Positions 1-9,119 of a stretch of 64,000 nucleotides of DNA are shown in pieces. The translations under genes were made by a program, and so were the position numbers. Numbering within the stretch: position 1 is the stretch's first letter; each line of letters opens with the position of its first letter. The stretch comes from JACDAE01 sp963717195 (GTDB lineage Bacteria > Chloroflexota > Ktedonobacteria > Ktedonobacterales > Ktedonobacteraceae), in contig CAVQVR010000017.1 of the NCBI GenBank assembly GCA_963717195.1, forward strand, positions 62,001-126,000. Reading direction: 5' to 3'. Below the pieces are notes generated by a model. It worked only from the letters and a program-made list of their open reading frames with translations, was not told the origin of the DNA and did not search any database.

Positions 1-309
1 AGGCTTGTCGTTACAGGGCATAGAAGGGATAATGACCTGGGCAGTATCGTCGAAAATGACGACAGAGATGTAATCGGTTGGCTCCAGGCGGTCAATAACC
101 ATTTTTACCGCCTCTCTCACATTTTTGAGCTTTGCACCTCTCATGGAGCCAGAATGGTCAATGACCAGGGCGAAATTCAGCGGCATACGTACCTGCGCCA
201 TCAGGTCTGAGGGCTTGGCCTCTAATAAAACATATGCAACTTGACTTCCACCAGTTACTGGCATGAAGTCCTTTCCTAACTGATGTGCCAGTGTTACCTC
301 TCCAGGCAT
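1..309 (-). CDS. vWA-domain protein, C-terminally cut by window edge
   Basis: The first 103 residues of a von Willebrand factor A domain protein are visible; the rest lies beyond base 1. The metal-ion-dependent adhesion site is plain: LVIDHSGSM (residues about 55-63) fits the DxSxS motif. It is followed by the usual helix (GAKLKNVREAVKMVID) and the next core strand (YISVVIFDD). The ATG at 309 follows AAAGGAG. There is no signal peptide, so this is probably cytoplasmic. It is the last visible gene downstream of two PP2C phosphatases and a Ser/Thr kinase on the same strand, after a 159-bp gap with no obvious terminator. vWA proteins beside kinase/phosphatase pairs are known as phospho-signalling triads (TerY-P type). 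Membership in that system is an inference. Confidence 0.8.
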   Translation of the reverse strand, partial: MPGEVTLAHQLGKDFMPVTGGSQVAYVLLEAKPSDLMAQVRMPLNFALVIDHSGSMRGAKLKNVREAVKMVIDRLEPTDYISVVIFDDTAQVIIPSMPCNDKP

Positions 310-468
310 AATTTTATAAGCTCCTTTCGCATTTGGCTGGCTCTAGTGCAAAATCGATGAAATTTGTTTGCCATTGCATGTATATTCTTCCTCACATAGA
401 GGGATTGCGCCGGCGCAGAAACAGCTCTTGTTTAATCTGCATTGAGAATACCGCAACCAGTATACCAT

Positions 469-2445
469 CTAGTGCACAAAAACGACTACTGCGCTGACAT
501 TATCCTCTCCACCGTTTGTATTAGCGGCTTCGATTAATTGAGAACACACTGTTTGCGGGTCGGGTGCGTTGCTAAGCAGCTCCGTAATCTGTGGATTACG
601 CACCATTTCCCATAAACCATCGGAACAACTTAAGAGAATATCGCCTGGATAGACCTGCTGCTTAAAGATGTCGATCTGCACATTCAGCTTATCACCGAGG
701 CTCCGATAGATTTGACTTCGCTGCGGGTGGGTGTACACATCGTCTGGCTCGATCAAGCCACCTGCGACCAGTTGCCCGACCAGCGAATGATCATTTGTAA
801 GTTGATGAAGTTTTCCTTCACGTAACATATACGTTCGACTGTCGCCAACGTTGAGAATATATGCGTGATCTCCTGCCATCATAAAACCGGTAATCGTTGA
901 GCCCATATCTGATTTGTCGCGTTGATTCGCCTGGCAGAGGGCTGTGTTTGCATCTTCAACGGACCCCTGCAAGAGTGCAATCAGGCTATCTTCGTCTGAG
1001 GGCGCTGGTGGCTGAGCGTTCTTCTCGGATTCTAGTGGAGGCATTAACAATTCGCGCACCATGCGTTCCGAGATGACATTAATTGTCATACGACTGGCCC
1101 CTTGCCCATTGTCATGCCCGCCCATACCATCGGCAACGATAAAGACACCGACGGGAGATGACTGGGACTCATGCACACGTTGCAATTGTAATACAAGGGT
1201 GCTGTCTTCATTAGGCTCACTGCGGCGCACATTGCCAGCGTCAGAGTCAGTCGCTGCCAGCAGGTGAACGCCATTGGGGAATACTACCTGTTCCGCGTGC
1301 GGCTGTTCGATAACATAAGTATGGCCCTGGTCAACAAAGGTATTGATAATAGTGCCCTGTAGAACGTGGGCTTCGTTGTCTTTGCTTTGCTCTGCCGGAT
1401 ACTCATGCATATTGTATGAGGCGTTGAGGAGTTCTGCACCGCAATCGATGCAAAATTCGTCGCCCTCAGCATTCTCTTGTGAACCACAGTTCCAACAGCG
1501 TTGATAGCCTTGATGATCAGTAACCAGGTAGGTATGTTCGTCTACTGCGTCACTTACGACCTGTGCGACCTCGTAGCGTCCTGCGATAACCGTCCCGACG
1601 GCCTGGACTGGAAAACTCGTGGAAGTTTCCTGAGTGCTGGTATCTGTGGTTTGAGATGGTTGAGCCTCTGAAGGCGTTTGAGCCTGATCCTGTTCAGGTT
1701 GGCCACCGGAAGTGGGGGTCACCTGCTCCATTGCATCCTCCTGCCCGGCGACTTCATCCGTTGGAGAAGTTTGTGCCGTTGTTGTATTAGTAGCAGCCTC
1801 TGTCGTGGCATCTGTCGTGCCTGGCGAGGTGCTTGCATCTGCGGTCGAAGTTTCCTTATGTGTTGACTCTACCTCTGGAGATGCGTCGGCAGTACCTGGC
1901 GCAGGAAGCAAAGACTCTGGAGGTGGAGGTGGTGGAACTGGTATGGGCTCATGCGTGTCACTACTGACGGGCGGCACCAGTATCGTTGGCATATCTGCGA
2001 TGTCCTGCTGTGCCGTTGAGGGTGTAAAGAGCATTGTTGGCGAGTCTGCGATATCTGGCTGTTCTTGATCTCCTGAAGAAGTCGCCTTCGTCTGTCGTTC
2101 GCGTTCTAATTCCTCCTGCCAGCGTTTCGCATGATAGGCCATCATCTGTTGGGGAGTCAAAATCTGTGTTGGAGCCAGTGCAATATCGTCTTCTACGCGG
2201 CCCTTAGTTCCGTTAGCGGGAGCCTGCTGCGTTTCTGTTTCTGTGGCATCCTGAGGAGGAGCAACGGAAACGGGCGTAGGCTGCTCCTGGCTACCCTGCC
2301 CGGGAGAGCTCTGCACTTGCTCGGCCTGCGTGGCCTCTACAGGTTGTGTTGCAGCCGCCAGTACCTCAGGGGTAAAGGATAGGCCACAACCCTTGCAAAA
2401 TCTGGCATTCTCACGATTTTGCGTATGACACTTCGGACAGAGCAT
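469..2445 (-). CDS. PP2C-family Ser/Thr phosphatase with two zinc ribbons and a long disordered linker
   Basis: 658 residues. An N-terminal zinc ribbon (C3, C6, C17, C20) is followed by about 260 residues rich in Pro, Thr, Gln and Ser. Residues about 284-315 (GTVIAGRYEVAQVV, then TYLVTDHQGY) look like a relic of a kinase glycine-rich N-lobe. A second zinc ribbon has C317, C320, C332 and C335. The PP2C domain fills about 395-658, with metal-binding motifs VADGMGGH, SDGLWEM and GGEDN and the usual VGDSRTY strand. It should dephosphorylate Ser/Thr phosphoproteins, plausibly targets of the kinase encoded 28 bp upstream. Three copies of a DIAxxPTxxxxP motif (residues about 87-160) could be phospho-threonine or FHA docking sites; this is inference. 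The start follows a strong AAAGGAGG. Confidence 0.9.
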   Translation of the reverse strand: MLCPKCHTQNRENARFCKGCGLSFTPEVLAAATQPVEATQAEQVQSSPGQGSQEQPTPVSVAPPQDATETETQQAPANGTKGRVEDDIALAPTQILTPQQMMAYHAKRWQEELERERQTKATSSGDQEQPDIADSPTMLFTPSTAQQDIADMPTILVPPVSSDTHEPIPVPPPPPPESLLPAPGTADASPEVESTHKETSTADASTSPGTTDATTEAATNTTTAQTSPTDEVAGQEDAMEQVTPTSGGQPEQDQAQTPSEAQPSQTTDTSTQETSTSFPVQAVGTVIAGRYEVAQVVSDAVDEHTYLVTDHQGYQRCWNCGSQENAEGDEFCIDCGAELLNASYNMHEYPAEQSKDNEAHVLQGTIINTFVDQGHTYVIEQPHAEQVVFPNGVHLLAATDSDAGNVRRSEPNEDSTLVLQLQRVHESQSSPVGVFIVADGMGGHDNGQGASRMTINVISERMVRELLMPPLESEKNAQPPAPSDEDSLIALLQGSVEDANTALCQANQRDKSDMGSTITGFMMAGDHAYILNVGDSRTYMLREGKLHQLTNDHSLVGQLVAGGLIEPDDVYTHPQRSQIYRSLGDKLNVQIDIFKQQVYPGDILLSCSDGLWEMVRNPQITELLSNAPDPQTVCSQLIEAANTNGGEDNVSAVVVFVH

Positions 2446-2473
2446 TTCTGCCCTCCTTTAGTTTCTAGTTTCT

Positions 2474-4507
2474 TTACAATTGTTTTTGTAAGCGTAGAGC
2501 CTCAGCATTCTTTGGATCAAGTTGCAACGCTTCGTTGACCATCTGCCGGGCCTCGACCTTTTTATTGGTCTTGAGATAGCTAGTTGCCATGGCACTGTAG
2601 GTTTCAGGGCTATTGGAATTCACCTGTCGTGCACGCTCCAATGCACTGAGAGCGGCCTTCCATTCTTTTGCTCTCATGTGGGCACGTCCCAGTTCATACC
2701 AGGCTTCCCAGTGCTGCGGGTCATGCTGAGTCGCCTGGCGTAAGGTGCTGATTGCAGCCGCATACTGTTTCGTCTCTATATAGAGGCGGCCCAGCGAGAG
2801 CAGAATCAAGGCATGGTCGGGATTAATGCGCAAGCCATCCTGAAAGTATGCCTCCGCTTCACGATAGTTGCCCTGATCCATGGCAAGCAGACCAAGCTGG
2901 TAGTAGCTACCGAAGTCTTTCGGCGCCAGTGCCAACGCTTTTTTAAAGGCGCTGATTGCCCGAGGATAGAGCTTCAAATCGCGATAACAGAGACCGAGTT
3001 GGAAGTAGCCATCGAGAGCATCTGGTTTCAAACGTGCAGCTTCCTCGAACTGCTCGGCAGCATATTTCAAATTATCGGTGAAGAGTTTTTTATCTATGTC
3101 TTTCACTGACATGGCATATTGCCGATAAGCACGTCCCAGGTTGCTGAGCAGATCGTAGGTTGCGCCTCCTTGACTCTGTGAGAGCTTAAACTGGTTAACC
3201 GCCCCGGCATAATTTTTGTTCGCCAGGTACTGCAATCCCAGACGATAAGGGGCCATGGGATCACTGCGTACCACGCCATTCGTCGCGCCAGGCCGAGCTT
3301 GAATTGGCTGTACGGGCCGAGCCTTAATCGGTTGCACGGGCCGAGCTTGAATTGGCTGTACGGGCCGAGCCTGAATGGAGCGTCCGGGACCCACGGGTCT
3401 TTGAATGGGACGAGCGATAATGGGTGAGCGAACAGGCGGGGCAGCTGGAATGCCCTGTACCAGTGGCTGTCCATCGCGCTTGCAGAATTTTGCACCCGGG
3501 CGGTTTTGAAAGCCACAGCGGGGGCAGATCAAGCCTGCTCCATTATTTGGTGACACCAGGATAGTAGCATTGGGAGACGGTGCCGGGATCTGGATCGTGG
3601 AAGCAGTTGCGTAACCAGGCAAGCATTGCTGTAAAGCCACACGCATTGCCTCGGCACTCTGAAAGCGCTGAGCGGGAGCCTGCTGCATCGCCTTGATTAC
3701 CACCTGTTCCACAGGGCAGACCAATTTGCCACCAATTTGTACCGTACGCAGGCGAGGATTCTTGGCGAGCATGCTTCCTGGTGCAGGTGTTTGAATGGGA
3801 TCGGGCTCATAATTGGTGAGCACGTGATACATGGTCGCGCCGAGCGAGTAGATATCTGAACGCGCGTCGGTCTGTACCAATTGGCCGGGATTCTGAGCGC
3901 TACGTTTCTGACCGGGGGCAGTAAGTGAGCCCAGGTGTTCGGGAGACGCATAAGAAATGGTGCCCAGGTTTTCAGTATTGGTACGCTTATTCGGGTCAAA
4001 GCGGCGTGCAATGCCAAAATCGATCAATTGTACTTCATTATCGGGGGTAATCATAATATTCCCCGGCTTAAGATCGCGCAGAATAATCGGCGGTGTGCGT
4101 GAATGAATATAACTTAAAGCTTCACACACCTGCATCATCCACCTGATCACCAGCTCTTCGGGCATGGGCCCTTTGCTATCCTCGAGTTTCTTCTCCAGGC
4201 TACGCCCGGGAACAAACTCCATAGCAAAGTAATAATTGCCTTTATTTTGAAATGGCAGAGCCAGAGCAGCGATGCGGGGATGTTTCAGGCCGCGCAAAAG
4301 GGCAATTTCTTTATTAAAGCGCTCGATAGCGGCCTTACGATCCTCTTCACTTGTATTCGGGCTGATGAGCAGTTCTTTCACGGCATAATAGTATGGGGGG
4401 TTGGTGCCCACCTGTTCGACTTTATAAACAGTCCCCATGCCACCTTCGCCAAGAACCTGTACCACTCTAAATTTGCCGTCAAGGACATTTCCTATAGGGA
4501 GAGCCAT
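2474..4507 (-). CDS. Ser/Thr protein kinase with zinc ribbon and C-terminal TPR repeats
   Basis: 677 residues. The kinase domain (about 11-280) has a G-loop GEGGMGTVY (20-28), catalytic Lys44 (YAVKEL), ILRDLKPGN with Asp145, and DFG at 163-165. The HRD histidine is replaced by leucine, which many bacterial kinases tolerate. A zinc-ribbon-like motif at about 330-350 has three cysteines, and the fourth position is RDG in place of a cysteine. A low-complexity stretch repeats ARPVQPIQ about four times (DNA repeat at about 3290-3370). Residues about 420-677 form five to six TPRs for protein docking. There is no transmembrane segment after the kinase domain, unlike PknB/PrkC with PASTA repeats, so it is probably cytoplasmic. 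It lies 23 bp downstream of one PP2C gene and 28 bp upstream of another, which indicates one kinase/phosphatase operon. Confidence 0.92.
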   Translation of the reverse strand: MALPIGNVLDGKFRVVQVLGEGGMGTVYKVEQVGTNPPYYYAVKELLISPNTSEEDRKAAIERFNKEIALLRGLKHPRIAALALPFQNKGNYYFAMEFVPGRSLEKKLEDSKGPMPEELVIRWMMQVCEALSYIHSRTPPIILRDLKPGNIMITPDNEVQLIDFGIARRFDPNKRTNTENLGTISYASPEHLGSLTAPGQKRSAQNPGQLVQTDARSDIYSLGATMYHVLTNYEPDPIQTPAPGSMLAKNPRLRTVQIGGKLVCPVEQVVIKAMQQAPAQRFQSAEAMRVALQQCLPGYATASTIQIPAPSPNATILVSPNNGAGLICPRCGFQNRPGAKFCKRDGQPLVQGIPAAPPVRSPIIARPIQRPVGPGRSIQARPVQPIQARPVQPIKARPVQPIQARPGATNGVVRSDPMAPYRLGLQYLANKNYAGAVNQFKLSQSQGGATYDLLSNLGRAYRQYAMSVKDIDKKLFTDNLKYAAEQFEEAARLKPDALDGYFQLGLCYRDLKLYPRAISAFKKALALAPKDFGSYYQLGLLAMDQGNYREAEAYFQDGLRINPDHALILLSLGRLYIETKQYAAAISTLRQATQHDPQHWEAWYELGRAHMRAKEWKAALSALERARQVNSNSPETYSAMATSYLKTNKKVEARQMVNEALQLDPKNAEALRLQKQL

Positions 4508-4530
4508 ACTCCAGTTTTCTCCAAACGTGC

Positions 4531-5412
4531 TCAGTGAGCACTGACATGCACTACGACAGCGGTAATATTATCTTCGCCACCGTTCGCGTTCGCCATGTCA
4601 ATCAGCGTATCACAGATCTTCTGCGGACTACTCTGCGTACTGAGCATATTCAGCAGATCCTGCTGGCGCACCATCTCCCACAGGCCATCCGAACAGAGTA
4701 AAAGTGCATCGTCAGCATGTAGTGTTTCGTGGAAGATATCAACCTCGATGTTTTTATGCCCGGCCCCCAGGGAACGATAGATGAGATTCCGTTGTGGGTG
4801 AGTGTAAACATCTTCAGGTTCGATCTGTTTTGATTCCACCAATCGTGCCACGAGCGAATGATCACGCGTCACAGGTGTCAATTGTTTATCTCGTAATAGA
4901 TACGTACGACTGTCGCCAACGTTGGCAATATATGCCTGATCATTTTGTATGAGTGCGACGGTTACAGTACTGCCCAGGCCACGAGCTGCCGTTTGCTGTT
5001 CGCCATAGCGCAATATGGCTCTATTCGCCTGTTGAATAGCAGCTTTCAATTGTTCCTCAACGGCGGTAACGACTGCCGTTTCTGTCAATTTGCGCGTTTT
5101 CTGCGTTACTGATTGCTCTACTGATGAAAAGGAAGGTTGTTTAATTGTTTGATCCAGAGATGCGCTATCAAGCTTAATGGTCGGTTGTTCGGGGAGGGGT
5201 TTGAAGAAACTATCCAGTGCTTTACTGATGGTCTCGACGGCCAGGCGACTGGCTACTTCTCCTGCCTTATACCCACCCATACCATCAGCCACAATGAACA
5301 GGCCTCGGTCCCCATCCTCCGACAATTCGACACGTTTATAAGCGCTATCCTCATTCTGGTCACGTTGTTTCCCAACATCAGTTTTATCAGCCGCAGTAAA
5401 TTTTAGATGCAT
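4531..5412 (-). CDS. PP2C-family Ser/Thr phosphatase (Stp-like)
   Basis: 293 residues from the ATG at 5412, preceded by GTGAGG eight bases upstream; an in-frame GTG at 5427 is a less likely start. The catalytic core motifs are DVGKQRDQNED, VADGMGGY, GSTVTVALI, VGDSRTYLL, CSDGLWEMV and GGEDNITAVVV, which supply the metal-binding aspartates of the PPM family. An insertion of about 45 residues rich in Thr, Gln and Lys (about 90-130) interrupts the domain between the first and second halves. It is shorter than the downstream paralogue and lacks zinc ribbons. It is the first gene of the operon and has its own promoter 51 bases upstream. The likely role is to reverse phosphorylation by the neighbouring kinase. 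Confidence 0.92.
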   Translation of the reverse strand: MHLKFTAADKTDVGKQRDQNEDSAYKRVELSEDGDRGLFIVADGMGGYKAGEVASRLAVETISKALDSFFKPLPEQPTIKLDSASLDQTIKQPSFSSVEQSVTQKTRKLTETAVVTAVEEQLKAAIQQANRAILRYGEQQTAARGLGSTVTVALIQNDQAYIANVGDSRTYLLRDKQLTPVTRDHSLVARLVESKQIEPEDVYTHPQRNLIYRSLGAGHKNIEVDIFHETLHADDALLLCSDGLWEMVRQQDLLNMLSTQSSPQKICDTLIDMANANGGEDNITAVVVHVSAH

Positions 5413-5462
5413 AGATAAGTACCTCACAGGAGCGGGAATTCTTCGAAGTTCGTTCCACGCTC

Positions 5463-5491
5463 ACTATAGCATATAGTGGTATTGATGACAA
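5463..5491 (-). promoter_or_regulatory. Sigma-70-type promoter of the PP2C-kinase-PP2C-vWA operon
   Basis: Read on the minus strand: TTGTCA, a 17-base spacer, then TATAGT. It lies about 51 bases upstream of the ATG at 5412. Both hexamers are one mismatch from consensus and the spacing is optimal. Confidence 0.6.
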
Positions 5492-5635
5492 TTGAATTTT
5501 TCTACTTACATAAGGTTATTCTGTATTGTTTCTAGTTGTTGAAAATTTTTGCTCTTACATTATTCGTGCTTTGCTTTATATACGAAATCTATGGGAATTG
5601 AGTTGCGAAAGGTAGGGACACGTGGGCATCGTCAA

Positions 5636-5664
5636 CGTGCGGGCTTATAAATGGCGCCCGTACG
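5636..5664. repeat. Half-copy of the GTAGGGGC palindrome family, abutting the der stop
   Basis: Contains GCGGGCTTATAAATGGCGCC followed by CGTACG. This matches one arm of the palindromes at 33.9 kb and 41.0 kb (GGGCTTgTAAAcgGcGCCCCTAC). It lies directly next to the stop codon of der at 5665. The second arm is not recognisable. Confidence 0.45.
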
Positions 5665-7083
5665 TTATTTTCCTTTGATGTCTTCTTTTGTGCGTGCTCT
5701 GAATTGCAGGCGAATGGCTGTACCACTGAAACTGAACGCTTCGCGCAGGCGGTTGTCGAGGTAGCGTTCGTACGAAAAGTGGACGGCTTGCGGATCATTG
5801 ACGAAGAAGACGAAGGTGGGCGGATTGACGCGTGCCTGGGTTGCGTAAAAAATCTTCAGCGGTTTGGAGCGAATGACGGTGGGATTATGACGACGGATGG
5901 CATCCTGAACCACCTCATTCAGACGCGATGTTGGGACACGCAGGTAACGCATCTCGGCGATTTTCTGTGCCGCCTCAAGAATTGTTTTTACATGGTAGCC
6001 GGTCTTCGCTGAGGCAAAGATGACGGGGGCATATGGTATAAACTTGAGACCTTCAGCAACGATCTTGCGATAATACTCGGCACTCTCAATCTCATCGTTG
6101 GGGTGAGCAAACTGTCCCTCGCGTTCGGCCTTGCGTTGCTCCTGAGCCAGATCCCATTTGTTCACGATCACGATAACGCCTTTCGCAGCCTCGTGAATCT
6201 CGCCTGCGATATGGGTATCCTGTGCGGCAAGACCTTCGCTCGCATCGATCAGGAGCAGGGCGATATCAGCACGATCAATGGCGCGTATAGAGCGTAATAC
6301 GCTGTATTTCTCAATGCCAACGCTTACGCGTCCACGGCGACGAATACCTGCGGTGTCGATCAGTTTCAGCTTGTGGCCTTGAAACTCAATCTCCGTGTCG
6401 ATGGCATCACGTGTCGTGCCCGGTACATCGCTAACGATGGAGCGCTGCGAGCCCATAATTGCGTTGAGGAGAGAAGATTTGCCGACATTTGGCCGACCGA
6501 CGATAGCGATGCGCGGAACACCTTCCTCTTCTTCGTCGCCCGTCTCATCGACTGGCGGCAGTTCTTCCACGATGCGGTCAAGCAAGTCACCTGTACCGGT
6601 ACCTTGAATGGAGGAGATATCAACGGGTTCGCCCAATCCCAGGCTATAAAACTCGACGGCATCCATACGGCGGGCGGCGTTATCAGCTTTATTCGCGGCC
6701 ACAATTACGGATTTATTTGCCCGTCGTAGGAGGTCAGCGACCTCTTGATCGGCGGCAGTAATACCAGAACGGGCGTCGACCATAAAGACGATGACATCCG
6801 CCTCTTCGATTGCCAGTTGTGCCTGGGCCATGACGTGTTCCATCAAATCGCCAGGTTGCCCGTTGAGACCGACCTGGCCAACGGGAGCTTTGGCGCTCAA
6901 CTCCAGACCGCCAGTATCTATAAATGTGAACGTACGGCCATTCCAGTCGGTATCACCATACAAGCGATCACGAGTTGTGCCTGGCAGATCTTCAACGATA
7001 GCCATGCGTTCACCGATCATGCGATTAAAAAATGTAGATTTGCCGACGTTTGGTCGACCGACTATAGCGACAAGAGGTTTCAT
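5665..7083 (-). CDS. der: Ribosome-associated GTPase Der (EngA)
   Basis: 472 residues, close to the usual 435-490. It has two tandem G domains, each with a GRPNVGKS P-loop (about 8-15 and 200-207), PGTTRD switch I motifs (LPGTTRD and VPGTTRD), DTGG and DTAG, and NKAD and NKWD specificity motifs. A C-terminal KH-like domain follows (RVNPPTFVFFVNDP...SYERYLDNRLREAF). Der is essential for 50S subunit maturation and acts in the cytoplasm. GGAGGGG precedes the ATG. prs lies 101 bp upstream on the same strand, so co-transcription is likely. The linker between the G domains is acidic (ETGDEEEEG), which is common in the family. Confidence 0.97.
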   Translation of the reverse strand: MKPLVAIVGRPNVGKSTFFNRMIGERMAIVEDLPGTTRDRLYGDTDWNGRTFTFIDTGGLELSAKAPVGQVGLNGQPGDLMEHVMAQAQLAIEEADVIVFMVDARSGITAADQEVADLLRRANKSVIVAANKADNAARRMDAVEFYSLGLGEPVDISSIQGTGTGDLLDRIVEELPPVDETGDEEEEGVPRIAIVGRPNVGKSSLLNAIMGSQRSIVSDVPGTTRDAIDTEIEFQGHKLKLIDTAGIRRRGRVSVGIEKYSVLRSIRAIDRADIALLLIDASEGLAAQDTHIAGEIHEAAKGVIVIVNKWDLAQEQRKAEREGQFAHPNDEIESAEYYRKIVAEGLKFIPYAPVIFASAKTGYHVKTILEAAQKIAEMRYLRVPTSRLNEVVQDAIRRHNPTVIRSKPLKIFYATQARVNPPTFVFFVNDPQAVHFSYERYLDNRLREAFSFSGTAIRLQFRARTKEDIKGK

Positions 7084-7159
7084 ATACGCCCCTCCACCCT
7101 TTCCTGAGAACAGATTTTTTATGATTGGGGGTTATTATAACACAAAAGCGGGCGATGTA

Positions 7160-7189
7160 AACGTGGGCGCGATAAATCGGGCCCCTACC
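7160..7189. repeat. Half-copy of the GTAGGGGC palindrome family supplying the prs stop codon
   Basis: On the minus strand GGTAGGGGCCCGATTTATCG and then CGCCC follows the last prs codons; the TAG inside GTAGGGGC is the prs stop. It has the GTAGGGGC...CGCCC design of the full palindromes, but the opposite arm is degenerate (CGTTTACATCGCCC). Confidence 0.5.
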
Positions 7190-8123
7190 GGAACAATTCA
7201 GATACCGAGCGCCCATCATGAATGCGACTGATAGCACCCGCGAAGAGTTCCGCGACCGAAAGTGTCGTCATGTGGGGCAAGCGTTTATGCTCTGGGAGCG
7301 GAATAAAATCGGTAACCACAACCTCTTTGATGGGAGCGTCACTCAAACGATCAAGGGCCGGGCCAGAAAAAACGCCGTGACTGGCACAGCAATAAATGTC
7401 ACGCGCATTATGTTCATGAACAACGCGTACGGCCTGCAGCAACGAGCCACCGGTATCAATCTCATCATCGACGATAAGCGCGTGACGCCCCTCGACGTTT
7501 CCAATAATTCCCATTGCCTCTGTCAGGCCATTGTTATCCAGGCGGCGCTTCTCAACGATAGCGAGCGGGGCATTGAGGCGATCCGCCAGCATACGACCTT
7601 TTTTCGCAAAGCCTTCATCAGCCGCAACGACGGTGAATGGCTCCAGTTTCTTCTCTCCAAAATAACGGGCCTGAGTAATCTGCGCAGTCAATTCATCAAC
7701 GGGAATATTAAAAAAGCCTTGAATCTGACCAGCATGCATATCCATCGTCAAAACGCGCTGTGCGCCCGCGACCGTAATGCAGTCAGCAATTAAGCGTGCA
7801 GTAATGGGGACGCGCGGTTGATCCTTCTTATCGGTACGACCATAAGCATAGTAGGGGATGACGGCAGTAATGCGAGCGACGGAGGCACGCTTGAAGGCAT
7901 CGATCATAATGAGCAATTCCATGATCGAGCGATTGACTGGTGAGCTAAAAGGTTGAATGATAAATACATCGTGGCCGCGCACATTTTGATTAATCTTCAC
8001 AAAAATATTTTCATTACTAAATTGGAAAACGTCTGCATCTCCAAGTGGAATACGTAAATGCTGGCAAATAGCTGCGGCCAATGGTCGGTTTGCGTTCCCG
8101 CTAAAAACACTTAAGTCGTCCAA
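7185..8123 (-). CDS. prs: Ribose-phosphate pyrophosphokinase
   Basis: The enzyme makes PRPP from ribose 5-phosphate and ATP for nucleotide, His and Trp synthesis. The start chosen is the TTG at 8123 (LDDLSVFSGNANRPLA), because AGGAGGTG lies six bases upstream and the family normally begins here; a longer TTG start at 8144 has no ribosome site. 312 residues, the normal length. Visible motifs are FKINQNVRGHDVFIIQ-like substrate contacts, DMHAGQIQGFF, the flexible-loop VEKRR and the PRPP loop IVDDEIDTGGS. Its stop codon lies inside a GTAGGGGC repeat end. It is upstream of der on the same strand. Confidence 0.96.
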   Translation of the reverse strand: MDDLSVFSGNANRPLAAAICQHLRIPLGDADVFQFSNENIFVKINQNVRGHDVFIIQPFSSPVNRSIMELLIMIDAFKRASVARITAVIPYYAYGRTDKKDQPRVPITARLIADCITVAGAQRVLTMDMHAGQIQGFFNIPVDELTAQITQARYFGEKKLEPFTVVAADEGFAKKGRMLADRLNAPLAIVEKRRLDNNGLTEAMGIIGNVEGRHALIVDDEIDTGGSLLQAVRVVHEHNARDIYCCASHGVFSGPALDRLSDAPIKEVVVTDFIPLPEHKRLPHMTTLSVAELFAGAISRIHDGRSVSELFR

Positions 8124-8215
8124 GGTGCACCTCCTGATTGCCAAAAGTATATCACAATTGAATAAGCATGTGGGATGTGTTTATTACACCAGTAGGAAAT
8201 TTGGGATGGAAGAAA

Positions 8216-8905
8216 TTACAATGAGTGAGGTGGCTCACTCATTGCGCGGCAACACGTCGATGATTGAAAGGGAGCCAACGGAGAAGTACATGTGCAAGAG
8301 AGAGGTGCCAGGCGATTGCGCTTCAAAAATGACGTGTTTCCTTTTGGCAACGCGACGAAATGTGGCAGTATATTTTGTTGTTCTCCTGATACTATGTGAT
8401 GCAGGAGGAGGGGCATACTTTTGTCCAATTCAGGCGATGAGACATTACTATTAGATGAAGGTCTCACAGATTGCATATGATGGCTCTTCCATTGTTGTTT
8501 GAGTCGGCCCATCATTATCCAGCCAAGGTCAATGACGTAGAGAACAATAACGACGTCCCCCAGGGTTGTTGCAAACCAACCCTGGGGTAACAATTGATCA
8601 ATTCCCCAAAAAATAAATGCGGAACTCACGATCAAAGCTTTGAAAAGATCTAAGAGCGAAGCACGAATGAGTACCTGAAAAGCGAGATAGGCAACGCCAA
8701 TCAAGAGAAGGGGGGCTGAAGAAATCGGCACATGAGGCAATCTGGTTGCGAAGGTATCGCTTGCGAGAAGAGATGCTCCCATTATGAGCGCGAGGATAAG
8801 GATGCCCCAGGTGATGGGATACAAGAATTTATATATAAGGGGTAAACGTTGCTCACGAAAAGGCGTAGAAACGTCGATAGCTATTTTTTTGCAAAATTTG
8901 CCCAT
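8216..8905 (-). CDS. Hypothetical membrane protein
   Basis: 229 residues without a recognised family. The first about 130 residues hold four hydrophobic segments: YPITWGILILALIMGASLL, PLLLIGVAYLAFQVLI, ALIVSSAFIFWGI and VVIVLYVIDLGWIMMG. The last about 90 residues are polar, Ser- and Cys-containing and look unconstrained, so the reading frame there could be extended by chance. The start at 8905 has only a distant GTGAGGA. It lies between prs and a YggT-like gene, all leftward. A function cannot be given. Confidence 0.55.
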   Translation of the reverse strand: MGKFCKKIAIDVSTPFREQRLPLIYKFLYPITWGILILALIMGASLLASDTFATRLPHVPISSAPLLLIGVAYLAFQVLIRASLLDLFKALIVSSAFIFWGIDQLLPQGWFATTLGDVVIVLYVIDLGWIMMGRLKQQWKSHHMQSVRPSSNSNVSSPELDKSMPLLLHHIVSGEQQNILPHFVALPKGNTSFLKRNRLAPLSCTCTSPLAPFQSSTCCRAMSEPPHSL

Positions 8906-9119
8906 AAGTTTGTTTAAGTCCTCACGAAAGATCGGATTGGTATATAATAGATTATTCGGGCACGACGGGCGTGAACTATTCGGGGCCCCCGCCCTGGCAT
9001 CTATTGGTTCAATTTTCTCTATCTATTATAAGCCCAAATATCTATATATTTGCTCAAGAAAACGCCTGATAGAGAAAAGATTTCTCTATCAAGTCTGGAA
9101 TTGGTACATTATTGATGAG

